From Aequorivita sinensis (GTDB lineage: Bacteria; Bacteroidota; Bacteroidia; Flavobacteriales; Flavobacteriaceae): a stretch of 64,000 nucleotides of DNA. The number at the start of each line of letters is the position of its first letter. Positions within the stretch are counted from its first letter, which is position 1. A program made the position numbers and the translations under genes. The stretch is from the NCBI RefSeq assembly GCF_006346335.1, contig NZ_VDMC01000002.1:62001-126000 (forward strand), in the 5' to 3' direction. Below the pieces are notes generated by a model. The model saw only the letters and a list, made by a program, of their open reading frames with translations. It did not search any database and was not told where the DNA came from. Positions 17,874 through 27,570 of this stretch are shown one piece after another.

Positions 17874-19601
17874 TTATTCCGTTTTCTGAAAAGATTTTAT
17901 AACTACCAGTCCGCAGATTAAAGCTACAGTAGTAAGGCTAAAGGCTAAAATTGTATTGCTGTAAATAAAATTCCCGATGGCAAATAGTGTACAGTAAACC
18001 CCTACAACCCCTGCAAAAAAGCCTAGAATTTTCATTCCAAACCCTTTAAACTTGGATTCATTTCCAAAAATTAAGCTATTAAAGCTATTTAGTGTTTCAG
18101 CATTTGACGGTTTTGTTAATAGCGTTACAAGTACCCATCCAATTGTGGTTATTACAACCCCAAGAACTAATTGCCAATGACCAGCAATTTCAATCATTGG
18201 AGTGTCCATTTTTCCATTAACAAAGAAAAAGGCAGCAATTAAAAATGAAATTAACATAGCGGCAATTTCACTATAGGGGTTTATTCTACTCCAAAACCAT
18301 CTTAGAATAAACAATAATCCAGTACCTGCTCCAATAGAAAGTAATAAGTTGAAGCCATCACGAGCTTCTTCTAGAACAAGTGCTAATAAGCCTGCGAAAA
18401 TCATCATCACCACCGTAGAAATTCTACCAGCAGCAACTTGCTCTTTTCCAGTAGCTTCTTTTCGAAGAAAACGTACATAAAAATCATTTACAACATACGA
18501 ACTTCCCCAGTTTAAATGCGTCGAGATTGTGCTCATAAAAGCTGCAATTAATGATGTAATTACAATTCCTAATAAACCGGCTGGCAAGAAAGTTAGCATT
18601 GCTGGATAAGAAAGGTCATTTTTTACAAAATCAGGATCTAAATTTGGGAAGGCCGCCTGTAGGCTTTCTATATTTGGAAAAACAACGATGGATGCAAGAC
18701 CGATGATAATCCACGGCCATGGTCTAAGTGCGTAATGTGCGATATTAAAAAATAGGGTAGCATAGGTTGCGTGTTTTTCATCTTTGGCGGCTAACATCCT
18801 TTGGGCAATATAACCACCACCACCTGGCTCCGCACCTGGATACCATACGCTCCACCATTGCACAGCTAGCGGAATTATAAGCAATGGGATTAATAACTCA
18901 GGTTTAGAAAAGTCTGGCAGCATTGCTGTTTTTGCTGCTACAGTTGGAGTAGCGAGTAATTTATCTATCCCACCAATTTCAGGCATATTTACTATGTAAA
19001 CGGTAGCCCAAATACTTCCAACCATGGCGATTATAAATTGAACAAAATCTGTAAGTAAAACTCCTTTTAAGCCCCCAAAGGCTGAGTAAATAACTACTAC
19101 CGGCGAAGCAATTAATAATACTTCATAGGAAGATAAACCGAACATAACGTGTCCAATTTTAATTGCTGCGAGACAAACGTTCGCCATAATTACAATGTTG
19201 AAGAAAACTCCTAAATAGATGGCTCTAAAACCTCTTAAAAAGGCGGCGCTTTTTCCGCTATATCGCAATTCATAAAATTCTAAATCGGTTGTAATCCCAC
19301 TTTTTCGCCATAGTTTAGAGTAGAAAAATACGGTAAGCATTCCTGTTAGTAAGAAACTCCACCAAATCCAGTTTCCAAATACGCCGTCTTCACGAATAAC
19401 CCCTGCAACAAAGTTTGGTGTATCTGCAGCAAAAGTTGTTGCCACCATACTAACTCCAAGAAGCCACCAAGGCATATTTCTATCGGAAAGAAAAAAGGAT
19501 TTTGAATCTTTTCCAGCTTTTTTAGCTACAACTAGACCAATTGTAATAAATATTATAAAAAATGTAATTATAACGATCCAATCGATGGTGGTTAAGTGCA
19601 T
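17874..19601 (-). CDS. Sodium:solute symporter family protein
   Basis: A 575-residue integral membrane protein with about 13-14 hydrophobic helices, of the SSS (LeuT-fold) family that imports solutes with Na+. Family features are the N-terminal helix followed by SDRNMPWWLLGVSMVATTFA, ADTPNFVAGV (discontinuous TM1 region), and the long segment FMSTISTHLNWGSSYVVNDFY with the sodium-binding serines. The substrate cannot be read; relatives are annotated for sugars, proline or pantothenate. It stands alone, convergent with the VOC gene. Confidence 0.88.
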   Translation of the reverse strand: MHLTTIDWIVIITFFIIFITIGLVVAKKAGKDSKSFFLSDRNMPWWLLGVSMVATTFAADTPNFVAGVIREDGVFGNWIWWSFLLTGMLTVFFYSKLWRKSGITTDLEFYELRYSGKSAAFLRGFRAIYLGVFFNIVIMANVCLAAIKIGHVMFGLSSYEVLLIASPVVVIYSAFGGLKGVLLTDFVQFIIAMVGSIWATVYIVNMPEIGGIDKLLATPTVAAKTAMLPDFSKPELLIPLLIIPLAVQWWSVWYPGAEPGGGGYIAQRMLAAKDEKHATYATLFFNIAHYALRPWPWIIIGLASIVVFPNIESLQAAFPNLDPDFVKNDLSYPAMLTFLPAGLLGIVITSLIAAFMSTISTHLNWGSSYVVNDFYVRFLRKEATGKEQVAAGRISTVVMMIFAGLLALVLEEARDGFNLLLSIGAGTGLLFILRWFWSRINPYSEIAAMLISFLIAAFFFVNGKMDTPMIEIAGHWQLVLGVVITTIGWVLVTLLTKPSNAETLNSFNSLIFGNESKFKGFGMKILGFFAGVVGVYCTLFAIGNFIYSNTILAFSLTTVALICGLVVIKSFQKTE

Positions 19602-19851
19602 AATTTTAGTAAAATTGGTTGTTTTTAAACTTCGGTTAAAGTACTTATTTTGAAAGGCTTTTTAAAAGTTCGGTAATTTAAATATTCACAAGTTTTTAAA
19701 CAATTCACAAAGTTCAATCATTGAACATTTCTTTTAAATAAATACCAAGCCAAATTAACATTATGGTTTTAAACCATTTATTGGAACTTTACATTTCATA
19801 CTAAAAATTCTAATTTCTATTTCCTACCTTTAAAAAAATAATTGATTTTCT

Positions 19852-20937
19852 ATGACGGCAAAACGTAGGAGTAAAGCGAAAACAACTAAAATAGAACCCA
19901 AAAGAGCCAGAAATTTATCTCCTGGTACTGTTAAGTATACTGGTAAAAAAGTCACGACAATTACAGAGTTAGATATAATTGATTACTCTAAGGATCATTA
20001 TCATCGATTTAAAACAAATGATATTAATGAGGCTTTTAACTACGAAGATTCTACAAATATTACTTGGATAAATGTAAACGGACTTAGCAATACCGATGAT
20101 ATTATTACACTCGGGAACCATTTTGAACTACATCCATTAATTCAAGAAGATATAGTAAGTACATATCAACGTCCAAAAATTGATGAATACGAAGAATACT
20201 TGTTTATAGTATTTAAAATGCTTCATTACGACAATGATAGGCTTAACAATGAGCATATTAGTATGGTTATGGGGAAGGATTATGTGTTAACTTTTCAAGA
20301 AGCCGAAGGAGATGTATTTAGTGATTTGAGGGAACGTTTAGAACACGGTAAAGGTAGGATTCGTGGGGTAGGAGCAGATTATTTAATGTTTGCAATCCTG
20401 GACGCAGTTGTGGATAATTATTTTTCAGTTATTGAGTATTTAAGCAATAAGGTTGAGTTGTTAGAGGATAAGCTTTTCGATAAAAAAGAAGACCCAGATA
20501 TTGCAGAGGAGATTCAACAACTAAAAAAGGAAATATTAAAAATTAGAAAAGCAGTCGTTCCTTTGCGAGAAGTTGTAAATAGATTAGAAAAAATAGATTA
20601 CACCATTATAGAAGAGCGTACCAATAAATATATTCGCGATTTATACGACCATATAATTCAAGTTAATGAAAGTGTGGAAATTTACCGAGAGATGATTTGG
20701 AGTTTGATGGATATGTATATGACGACTATCAGTAACAAGATGAATGAAGTTATGAAGGTCTTGACAATTATGGCTTCTATATTTATTCCGCTTACCTTTA
20801 TGGCAGGTATCTACGGAATGAATTTTGATAATATGCCAGAACTTCATCTTAGATATGGGTATTATTACCTTTGGGGGTTAATGATTCTTGTTTTTCTGGG
20901 CTTACTTTGGTATTTCAAAAGAAAAAAGTGGATATAA
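19852..20937 (+). CDS. corA: Magnesium/cobalt transporter CorA
   Basis: A pentameric Mg2+ channel. The 361 residues have a large cytosolic N-terminal domain with long helices (about 1-295), then two transmembrane helices; TM1 ends with YGMNF, the invariant GMN selectivity motif, followed by the short loop DNMPELHLRYG and TM2, with a basic C-terminus KRKKWI. A lysine/arginine-rich tail precedes the domain at the N-terminus. Length is typical. The weak upstream box TACCTTTA lies 24 bases before the ATG. Confidence 0.95.
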   Translation: MTAKRRSKAKTTKIEPKRARNLSPGTVKYTGKKVTTITELDIIDYSKDHYHRFKTNDINEAFNYEDSTNITWINVNGLSNTDDIITLGNHFELHPLIQEDIVSTYQRPKIDEYEEYLFIVFKMLHYDNDRLNNEHISMVMGKDYVLTFQEAEGDVFSDLRERLEHGKGRIRGVGADYLMFAILDAVVDNYFSVIEYLSNKVELLEDKLFDKKEDPDIAEEIQQLKKEILKIRKAVVPLREVVNRLEKIDYTIIEERTNKYIRDLYDHIIQVNESVEIYREMIWSLMDMYMTTISNKMNEVMKVLTIMASIFIPLTFMAGIYGMNFDNMPELHLRYGYYYLWGLMILVFLGLLWYFKRKKWI

Positions 20938-20998
20938 TTGGCTTCTCTATTTCGATGAAATTTTAAAAATATTTTTATAAAATTAAAAAGACTATATA

Positions 20999-21523
20999 AT
21001 GGAATTAATGACAGTTGGCGGTGGATGTTTTTGGTGTATTGAAGCAGTATTTGATCAAGTGAAAGGAGTAGAAAAAGTTGTTTCGGGTTATACTGGAGGG
21101 AATGCTCCTGGAAGACCAACCTATCGTGAAGTGTGTTCAGGTTTAACAGGTCACGCTGAAGTAGTACAAGTTAGTTTCGATCCTAAAGTAATTTCGTACG
21201 AAGATTTAGTAGTAATTTTTATGACGAGTCACGATCCAACAACCCTAAATCGTCAGGGGGCGGATGTAGGGACACAATACCGTTCGGTAATTTATTATCA
21301 CAACGAAGCTCAAAAGGAAATTTTAGAAATTATAGTGAAGGAGATGTCGCTTTATTACACAAATCCCATTGTAACAGAAATAAGTCCGTTACAAACATTT
21401 TATGAAGCTGAAGAAGATCACCAAGATTATTATGCCAACAATCAAACTGCTGGATATTGTACAGCGGTAATTTCTCCAAAATTGGCAAGGTTACGTAAAA
21501 TGCACAGTGATAAGCTTAAATAG
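20999..21523 (+). CDS. msrA: Peptide methionine sulfoxide reductase MsrA
   Basis: Reduces methionine-S-sulfoxide in oxidised proteins. The active-site motif GCFWCIE is at residues 9-15, the conserved GHAEVVQVSFDP and YRSVIYYHNEAQ follow, and AEEDHQDYY is near the C-terminus. A cysteine in AGYCTAV can act as resolving cysteine. The 174-residue length is the plain MsrA form without MsrB fusion. It lies 61 bases after corA. Confidence 0.96.
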   Translation: MELMTVGGGCFWCIEAVFDQVKGVEKVVSGYTGGNAPGRPTYREVCSGLTGHAEVVQVSFDPKVISYEDLVVIFMTSHDPTTLNRQGADVGTQYRSVIYYHNEAQKEILEIIVKEMSLYYTNPIVTEISPLQTFYEAEEDHQDYYANNQTAGYCTAVISPKLARLRKMHSDKLK

Positions 21524-21666
21524 AATTAAAAATCTAATTTTAAATTTCATTACTTAAAATTCCTTTAAACACTGAGGGTGAGGGTTTTTAGCTGCTCTTT
21601 TTTTGCTGTTATTCGTTAAAAATTCAAGCGTCAAAAGATATTATTTTGCATTGTGAAAAAAGGACG

Positions 21667-21674
21667 TAATTTTG
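21667..21674 (+). promoter_or_regulatory. -7 promoter box of helicase gene
   Basis: TAATTTTG followed by C matches TAnnTTTGC; TTTG at 21645-21648 could be the -33 element with an 18-base spacer. The box covers the TTG at 21672, so that codon is not the start. Confidence 0.6.
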
Positions 21675-21698
21675 CACCTTCTAAAAAAGGTAGAATTT

Positions 21699-23252
21699 AT
21701 GATGGAGGTAACAGACGCACTAAAAGAAAAAAAAACTGATAAGGAGCTATATAGCTATCAAAAAGGGGCAATAGATCAAATTTTTGAAAAATTTGAAACC
21801 GCTCCAGACGATTATCACTTGTTGTATCAATTACCAACAGGTGGAGGTAAAACAGTTATCTTTTCTGAAATTGTCCGTCAATATCTTAAACTTCACAATA
21901 AAAAAGTTTTGGTGATGACTCACCGAGTGGAGCTATGTAAGCAAACTTCTGAAATGCTTACAAGTTTTGGTGTTGTAAACAAAGTTGTTAATAGTACTGC
22001 TAATCTTTCCGATCAAGCAAAATACAGTTGCTTTGTGGCAATGGTTGAAACCTTAAACAACCGTTTGAACGATGATAAACTTGATATTTCAGATATTGGA
22101 TTAGTTATTATTGATGAGGCTCACTATAACTCATTTACAAAGCTTTTTAAATTCTTTGAAAAATCATTTATCCTTGGCGTTACAGCAACTCCATTAAGTT
22201 CTAATAGAAATCTTCCGATGAAGGATAACTATCAAGAACTGATTGTTGGAGAAAGTATTCAGTCGTTAATTGATAATGAGTTTCTAGCTCAAATTGAAGT
22301 TTTTCAATACAATATGGGGCTAACATCTTTGGAGATTGGTTCTAATGGTGATTATACTGTAAAATCATCAGATGATCTTTATTCTGGAGTAAATATGCTT
22401 GACCGTTTACTTGAGGCGTATAGAACGCATTCCAACGGTAAGAAAACGTTGATTTTCAACAACGGTATTAATACATCTATCCAAGTGTATTATCACTTAA
22501 AGGCAGAAGGTTTGCCTGTAATGCACTTAGATAATACAGCTACAAAAAAACAGCGAAAGCAAATTTTAAATTGGTTTCGTGAAACTCCTGATGCTATACT
22601 TACATCTGTAAGCATTTTAACTACAGGATTTGATGAACCATCGATAGATACAATTATTCTTAATAGAGCGACACGTTCTTTAACGCTTTACTTTCAGATG
22701 ATTGGTCGTGGTTCGCGTATTTGGAATAATAAAACTAAGTTCTCGGTTATCGACCTTGGTAACAACTTTCAGCGATTTGGACCATGGGAGGCACCTTTAG
22801 ATTGGCAGGCAATATTCAATTCACCTGACTTCTTTATGGATCGCTTAGTGAGCGATGAGGAATTAGAAAGTAACTTCCGTTACGAAATGCCAGAAGAGGT
22901 GCGCAATGAGTTTGCAAAGAGTGAGAACGTTTATTTTGATATTAAACAAACCTATCAAGACTCTGTAGCAAAAGGTGAATCTAGTAAGGTAATTTTAGAA
23001 AGATCTATTGAACAACACGCGCGAATTTGTGTAGAAAACAGTGAAGATGTTTACGACGCACTTGCTTTAGCGAAAATGTTAGGAGATGATATCGATTATC
23101 GAATTGAAAAGTATGCGCAGTGCATTAGTAAAAGTACAGGTAACTTCATTAGTTGGCTAAAAGAAGATTACCGTTTAAAATTTAGAAATTATCTTCGAGA
23201 GAACTTTGACGAAATCTTTGAAGAAATTCACGGGTATGCACCTGAAGAGTAA
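21699..23252 (+). CDS. DEAD/DEAH-box (SF2) helicase
   Basis: A superfamily 2 helicase of about 517 residues. Motifs counted from this start: Walker A LPTGGGKTVIFSEI (about 44), motif II IIDEAH, motif III GVTATPL, and motif VI QMIGRGSRI, followed by a C-terminal region of about 150 residues without recognisable nuclease or binding domain. It resembles the RadD/SSL2-like COG1061 type, involved in DNA repair or nucleic acid remodelling; its substrate is unknown. The ATG at 21699, immediately followed by a second ATG, is chosen because the earlier TTG lies in the -7 box. No restriction or defence partner is adjacent. Confidence 0.9.
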   Translation: MMEVTDALKEKKTDKELYSYQKGAIDQIFEKFETAPDDYHLLYQLPTGGGKTVIFSEIVRQYLKLHNKKVLVMTHRVELCKQTSEMLTSFGVVNKVVNSTANLSDQAKYSCFVAMVETLNNRLNDDKLDISDIGLVIIDEAHYNSFTKLFKFFEKSFILGVTATPLSSNRNLPMKDNYQELIVGESIQSLIDNEFLAQIEVFQYNMGLTSLEIGSNGDYTVKSSDDLYSGVNMLDRLLEAYRTHSNGKKTLIFNNGINTSIQVYYHLKAEGLPVMHLDNTATKKQRKQILNWFRETPDAILTSVSILTTGFDEPSIDTIILNRATRSLTLYFQMIGRGSRIWNNKTKFSVIDLGNNFQRFGPWEAPLDWQAIFNSPDFFMDRLVSDEELESNFRYEMPEEVRNEFAKSENVYFDIKQTYQDSVAKGESSKVILERSIEQHARICVENSEDVYDALALAKMLGDDIDYRIEKYAQCISKSTGNFISWLKEDYRLKFRNYLRENFDEIFEEIHGYAPEE

Positions 23253-23257
23253 GAAGT

Positions 23258-23309
23258 AAATTAAAACTCTGAATTCTAAAAATCAAATTAGAATTCAGAG
23301 TTTTAATTT
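23258..23309. terminator. Bidirectional terminator, 22-bp stem
   Basis: A perfect 22-bp inverted repeat (arms 23258-23279 and 23288-23309) with an 8-base loop, A/T-rich flanks. It lies between converging helicase and panB genes. Confidence 0.88.
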
Positions 23310-23315
23310 TTAGAC

Positions 23316-24134
23316 TTAATATTGTTCACTTTCATTAGGGAAATCGCCGCTCTTTACGTCTTTACTATACTGAGTAAATGCATTTTTCATATCAGTATAC
23401 AAATCTAAATACCTTCTAAGGAAACGAGGATTAAATTCGTGAGTCATTCCAATCATATCGTGAAGCACTAGAACTTGTCCATCAACGCCGCTTCCGGCTC
23501 CAATTCCAATAACTGGAATACTAATTTTTTCTGCTACTTGTTGTGCAAGCTTAGCTGGAACTTTTTCTAGAACTATTGCAAAGCATCCAATTCTTTCCAA
23601 TAAAAGAGCGTCTTCAATTAACTTATCGGCTTCTTCCTCTTCTTTAGCGCGCACAGTGTACGTTCCAAATTTATAAATTGATTGCGGTGTTAACCCTAAG
23701 TGTCCCATTACAGGAATACCTGCGTTTAAGATTCGTTTTACCGATTCTTTTATTTCTTTTCCTCCTTCAAGCTTAACTGCGTGTCCGCCACTTTCTTTCA
23801 TAATTCTGATGGCAGAGCGAAGTGCTTCTTTTGGATCGCTTTGATAGCTTCCAAATGGTAAATCAACTACAACTAAGCTGCGCTCAATAGCACGAACTAC
23901 TGAAGCTGCGTGATATATCATTTGGTCTAAGGTTATGGGTAGGGTGGTTTCGTGTCCAGCCATCACATTACTAGCAGAATCACCTACTAAAATTACGTCT
24001 ATTCCTGCACTATCTACAATTTTGGCCATGGTAAAGTCGTATGCAGTTAGCATCGAAATCTTTTCACCTTTCTTTTTCATATCCACCAAAGTTTTGGTGG
24101 TAATGCGTTTGTATTCTTTTTTAGCTATACTCAT
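23316..24134 (-). CDS. panB: 3-methyl-2-oxobutanoate hydroxymethyltransferase
   Basis: Makes ketopantoate from alpha-ketoisovalerate and methylene-THF, the first step of pantothenate synthesis. The 272-residue TIM-barrel protein shows [34 protein letters not shown] (metal and substrate ligands), [10 protein letters not shown] with the catalytic region, [11 protein letters not shown], and [20 protein letters not shown] near the end. Length is normal. No other pan gene is adjacent. Confidence 0.97.
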   Translation of the reverse strand: MSIAKKEYKRITTKTLVDMKKKGEKISMLTAYDFTMAKIVDSAGIDVILVGDSASNVMAGHETTLPITLDQMIYHAASVVRAIERSLVVVDLPFGSYQSDPKEALRSAIRIMKESGGHAVKLEGGKEIKESVKRILNAGIPVMGHLGLTPQSIYKFGTYTVRAKEEEEADKLIEDALLLERIGCFAIVLEKVPAKLAQQVAEKISIPVIGIGAGSGVDGQVLVLHDMIGMTHEFNPRFLRRYLDLYTDMKNAFTQYSKDVKSGDFPNESEQY

Positions 24135-24243
24135 AGTTATATTGAAATTGAATGGTAAAAGTAATAAATTACGACATTAGAAACTTGGATTTTGGATTTG
24201 ATAATTCCTGGAGTGTTTTTATATCAATATTAAATACTGTGAA

Positions 24244-25668
24244 TTAACAATCGCTTACATTAACTTGTACTGCAAGACCTCCTTCACTAGTTTCTTTATA
24301 CTTCGATGTCATATCTTTTGCCGTTTCCCACATTGTTGCAATTACCTTATCTAAAGGTACTTTTGCCTTGGCAGGATCACTGTTAAGTGCCATTTCACAA
24401 GCGTTTATAGCTTTAATTGCTCCCATTGCGTTACGCTCTATACAAGGAATTTGAACCAAACCAGCAATTGGGTCGCAGGTTAAACCTAGGTGATGTTCCA
24501 TAGCAATTTCACTAGCCATTAAGCATTGATCTGGCGTTCCGCCCATAAGTTCGCATAACGCACCTGCAGCCATTGATGATGATACACCAATTTCTGCTTG
24601 ACATCCACCTAAAGCCGCTGAGATAGTAGCTCCTTTTTTGAAAAGACTTCCTATTTCGCCAGCAGTTAATAAATATTTCTGAACATCTTCAAAATTTGCA
24701 TCGTGGTTTTCAATCACCATATAATACATCATTACGGCAGGAATTACACCAGCACTTCCATTTGTTGGAGCGGTTACAACTCTACCTAAAGATGCATTTA
24801 CTTCGTTAACAGCTAAGGCGAAACAGGAAACCCATTTCAGAATTTGTCGAAATTTTACTTCGGTATTTCTAATGGCATCTATCCATTCTTCAGCATTATT
24901 ATATGTGGTGTCCCCAATAAGGTTTTTATTCATTTCGAATGCTCTTCGGGTAACATTTAGGCCACCAGGTAAAATTCCTTCAGTATGTGCACCCACATAC
25001 ATAGAGTCGAGCATTACGTCCCAAATTTCTTTTAAACCATTTGTTATTTCTGCTTCCGAACGCAATGATTTTTCATTCTCGAGAACTATTTCTGAAATAC
25101 TTTTATTTTCAGATTTGCAGTATGCAGCTAGTTCCGCTCCGTTTTGAATAGGGAAAGGGAACTGTGCAAATTTCTCCATTTTTGCTTTTTCCTGCTTGCG
25201 CTCTTCTTTAACAGTAAATCCTCCACCTATGGAATAAAAAGAGGTAGATTCTTTCGATCCGTCTTTAAAGCTGGCATTAAAAGTCATTCCATTGGGATGG
25301 AATTCAAGAAACTTTCGATTAAAGATTATATTTTCTTTCGGGACAAACGGCACCTCTAACTCGTTGTTAAGTTTGAGCTTATTTTCCGAAGTAATAAAGT
25401 CTATCTCTTTATTTATATTTTCAATGGGAAATGTAACAGGGTCAAACCCCATTAAACCTAGCATTACAGCTATATCTGTAGCGTGACCTTTTCCCGTTAG
25501 TGAAAGCGAGCCATATAGATCTACAGTTAGCGATACTACCTCATCAAATTTATTATCATCTTTCAACTCCTCAACCCAACGCAATGCTGCGCGCCAAGGA
25601 CCTAAAGTGTGGGAACTAGACGGCCCAACACCTATCGACAACATGTCAAAAACACTAATACTTTCCAT
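24244..25668 (-). CDS. sdaA: L-serine ammonia-lyase, iron-sulfur type
   Basis: Deaminates L-serine to pyruvate using a [4Fe-4S] cluster. The single-chain form of 474 residues has the N-terminal beta domain (GVGPSSSHTLGPWRA at about 12-26) and a C-terminal alpha domain with the cysteine motifs GGCQAEIGVSSSMAAGAL and GLTCDPIAGLVQIPCIERNA, which ligate the cluster. A -7 box TAGGTTTG lies 17 bases upstream and a 16-bp palindrome about 60 bases upstream, a possible operator. Confidence 0.96.
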   Translation of the reverse strand: MESISVFDMLSIGVGPSSSHTLGPWRAALRWVEELKDDNKFDEVVSLTVDLYGSLSLTGKGHATDIAVMLGLMGFDPVTFPIENINKEIDFITSENKLKLNNELEVPFVPKENIIFNRKFLEFHPNGMTFNASFKDGSKESTSFYSIGGGFTVKEERKQEKAKMEKFAQFPFPIQNGAELAAYCKSENKSISEIVLENEKSLRSEAEITNGLKEIWDVMLDSMYVGAHTEGILPGGLNVTRRAFEMNKNLIGDTTYNNAEEWIDAIRNTEVKFRQILKWVSCFALAVNEVNASLGRVVTAPTNGSAGVIPAVMMYYMVIENHDANFEDVQKYLLTAGEIGSLFKKGATISAALGGCQAEIGVSSSMAAGALCELMGGTPDQCLMASEIAMEHHLGLTCDPIAGLVQIPCIERNAMGAIKAINACEMALNSDPAKAKVPLDKVIATMWETAKDMTSKYKETSEGGLAVQVNVSDC

Positions 25669-25727
25669 AAATTTTATCTTGAGTCAAACCTAAGAAATTT
25701 TAAAACATTTAGCTAAACAGAAGACGT

Positions 25728-25743
25728 TAATTGTTAACAATTA
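25728..25743. promoter_or_regulatory. Perfect 16-bp palindrome upstream of sdaA
   Basis: TAATTGTTAACAATTA is a perfect inverted repeat about 35 bases upstream of the sdaA -7 box. The position fits an activator or repressor site, but no regulator is known for it. Confidence 0.4.
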
Positions 25744-26021
25744 CTGCTTGAAATTGTTTTTTTCAGGTAAACCTACAAAAATAAAGATAAGACACGAGAT
25801 AAGTGTTTTTATGCAGCTCCCTAAAATTTTTAATAGCGACTACCTAATGCAGGATTAGTGGGGGCATACTTTAATGAGTGGTAACCATTAAATAGACGGA
25901 GGCAAGAAATACTACAAGGTGAGGAGACTGTTATTTTGGGTTATAGATAAACTTTCTATAAATGTATTATGCTTAGAAATCAAGGAATTATAACCATTGG
26001 AAAAAGATTTTAAATAAATCT

Positions 26022-26047
26022 CAATTAAAAGCGGAATCGTTATCCGC
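26022..26047 (-). terminator. Terminator of the MFS gene
   Basis: On the minus strand GCGGA, a seven-base loop and TCCGC (26031-26047) are followed by TTTTAATTGA, 23 bases after the MFS stop. Confidence 0.6.
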
Positions 26048-26069
26048 CAATTCTAGTAGATTTCAACTT

Positions 26070-27323
26070 TTACTTTTTTGAAATTCGATAAAAAATAAAT
26101 GACGCTAAAAATCCTATTACCGAGAAGATTGTCAACATCCAAAATACCTGCTGATGGCCTTTTTCACCAGGAGAGCCATCTAAAAAATACCCGATAGCGG
26201 GACCTGCAAAAACCTCAGGTGTATAACCTATAAAGGAAATAATTCCCACTGCAGTTCCTGTAAGCGTTAAAGGTATGTTGCCTTCTTTCATAACGGCGAA
26301 ATAAAGAACACGAGCAGCGTAAACACCAACGGCTGTAACAATTATAGAAAGAAAGAACAATATATCTGTTTCTTGGTCTAAAATACCAGAGGCAAAAAGT
26401 AACCCTCCAAAAAATGAAAGTACAAATCCGATACACAGGTAAATGGAGGGACGAGAACGATCTGCCAGAAATCCGATTACAACACCTACAATAGGGCGAA
26501 TAAATAATAAGAACGTACCTGTTTTGGCAGCATCTACTTCGCTATATAACATTACGTCCTTGGCATAGAGCGAAAATATATCGGTTATTTTATACCCTAC
26601 ATAGGCACATATTATAATAACCATAAGGAGCCAAACAGAAGGTAATTTTAGGACTGTTTTTATATTTTTAAAAGTGATTTTCTCATGGCTTGTCGCTTCA
26701 GTTTCCTTATCAATTTTTAAGAAAAACAATACTATTACTCCAATTATAGCAACCAGGGCCGAGGAGGTATATACTACATAGTGGAAGGCCTTTAATTGAA
26801 CTTCAGACGATATTTCAGTTTCAGAAACAAACAGAGAAAACACAAATACACCAAGCAATCCAAAGAGTGCGCCTACTAATCCACGCCCTCCATCTAAAAA
26901 GCCAAATGCTTTTCCTTGACTGTCATTTCCACCCCAAACGCGGGTGGCTTTTATCATTGCCGACCAAAACAGAAAAATTGTTGTAAACCCCCAAAAACCA
27001 TAAAGAATTATTAAAGTTTGAAAAGTAGGGGAGCTGGCATAAACAAGTCCGCCTAATGCTGTAAGTATTAAAGCTGTTCCCATCAATTTTCGAGGAGGAA
27101 ATCTATCTGCTAAAGGACCGCCAAATAAATAAGAGAAGACTGCCACTATTCCATATACCGAAAAACAAAATCCCAATTCTGTGTTATTGATTTGAAAAAC
27201 TTCAAGAACAGTAGCTCTAAAAACTCGTGCCAATACAAATGGTAAGATAAAGACAGCTTCCCCCGCAAGTATTAATAGGATAATATATGCTATATATTGT
27301 TTTGAAGGCTTTTTATTATTCAA
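26070..27323 (-). CDS. Major facilitator superfamily transporter
   Basis: A 417-residue protein with about 12 transmembrane helices. Between helices 2 and 3 lies GGPLADRFPPRKLMG, the MFS motif A (GxLaDrxGrkxxl type), and the second half has a weaker copy at GFLADRSRPS. DGGRGLVGALFGLLG marks helix 5. The substrate is not evident. It stands alone between sdaA and dnaK. A weak box TACTTTTA lies upstream. Confidence 0.88.
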   Translation of the reverse strand: MNNKKPSKQYIAYIILLILAGEAVFILPFVLARVFRATVLEVFQINNTELGFCFSVYGIVAVFSYLFGGPLADRFPPRKLMGTALILTALGGLVYASSPTFQTLIILYGFWGFTTIFLFWSAMIKATRVWGGNDSQGKAFGFLDGGRGLVGALFGLLGVFVFSLFVSETEISSEVQLKAFHYVVYTSSALVAIIGVIVLFFLKIDKETEATSHEKITFKNIKTVLKLPSVWLLMVIIICAYVGYKITDIFSLYAKDVMLYSEVDAAKTGTFLLFIRPIVGVVIGFLADRSRPSIYLCIGFVLSFFGGLLFASGILDQETDILFFLSIIVTAVGVYAARVLYFAVMKEGNIPLTLTGTAVGIISFIGYTPEVFAGPAIGYFLDGSPGEKGHQQVFWMLTIFSVIGFLASFIFYRISKK

Positions 27324-27494
27324 TTGTTTATTTTATAAAATTTGCTTCTTGTAAAAGTAGTGTATTTTAAAAAGAAGATGTTTTTATTGTAGTTAGAATA
27401 GAATTTTACCATTCTGATATGCTCAGGAAGGCAATTAAACCATTATTAATGACGGATTTAAATATATTTATGACATGATGGCAGTACAATTTGG

Positions 27495-27511
27495 TTGGCA
27501 CAATCATTGAC
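27495..27511 (+). promoter_or_regulatory. dnaK: Sigma-54-like -24/-12 element upstream of dnaK
   Basis: TTGGCAC at 27495, then five bases and TTGAC, fits the sigma-54 consensus TGGCAC-N5-TTGCW except at the -12 GC (here GA). GG and GA are ten bases apart, as required. It lies about 60 bases before the dnaK ATG. No good TAnnTTTG box is present there. Confidence 0.45.
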
Positions 27512-27570
27512 TTATAGAACTCGAAATTAAGAATACACAACATAAATAATAAACAACAAACAATACTATT

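Larger units (their letters stand above)
25669..26069. other. 401-base intergenic region
   Basis: This gap holds the sdaA promoter (-7 box TAGGTTTG on the minus strand at 25685-25692), the palindrome at 25728-25743, and near its right end the MFS gene's terminator. The middle (about 25760-26020) has no open frame of useful length and no hairpin with a T tail. A slightly more GC-rich patch around 25850-25940 is unexplained. Confidence 0.6.

Noticed and set aside
19712-19726. Palindrome GTTCAATCATTGAAC in the symporter-corA gap
   Set aside because: Short, AT-rich and about 110 bases from the symporter start; not enough to call an operator.
21699-23252. Helicase as part of a restriction or defence island
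   Set aside because: Flanked by msrA and panB; no nuclease, methylase or other defence gene and no composition shift.
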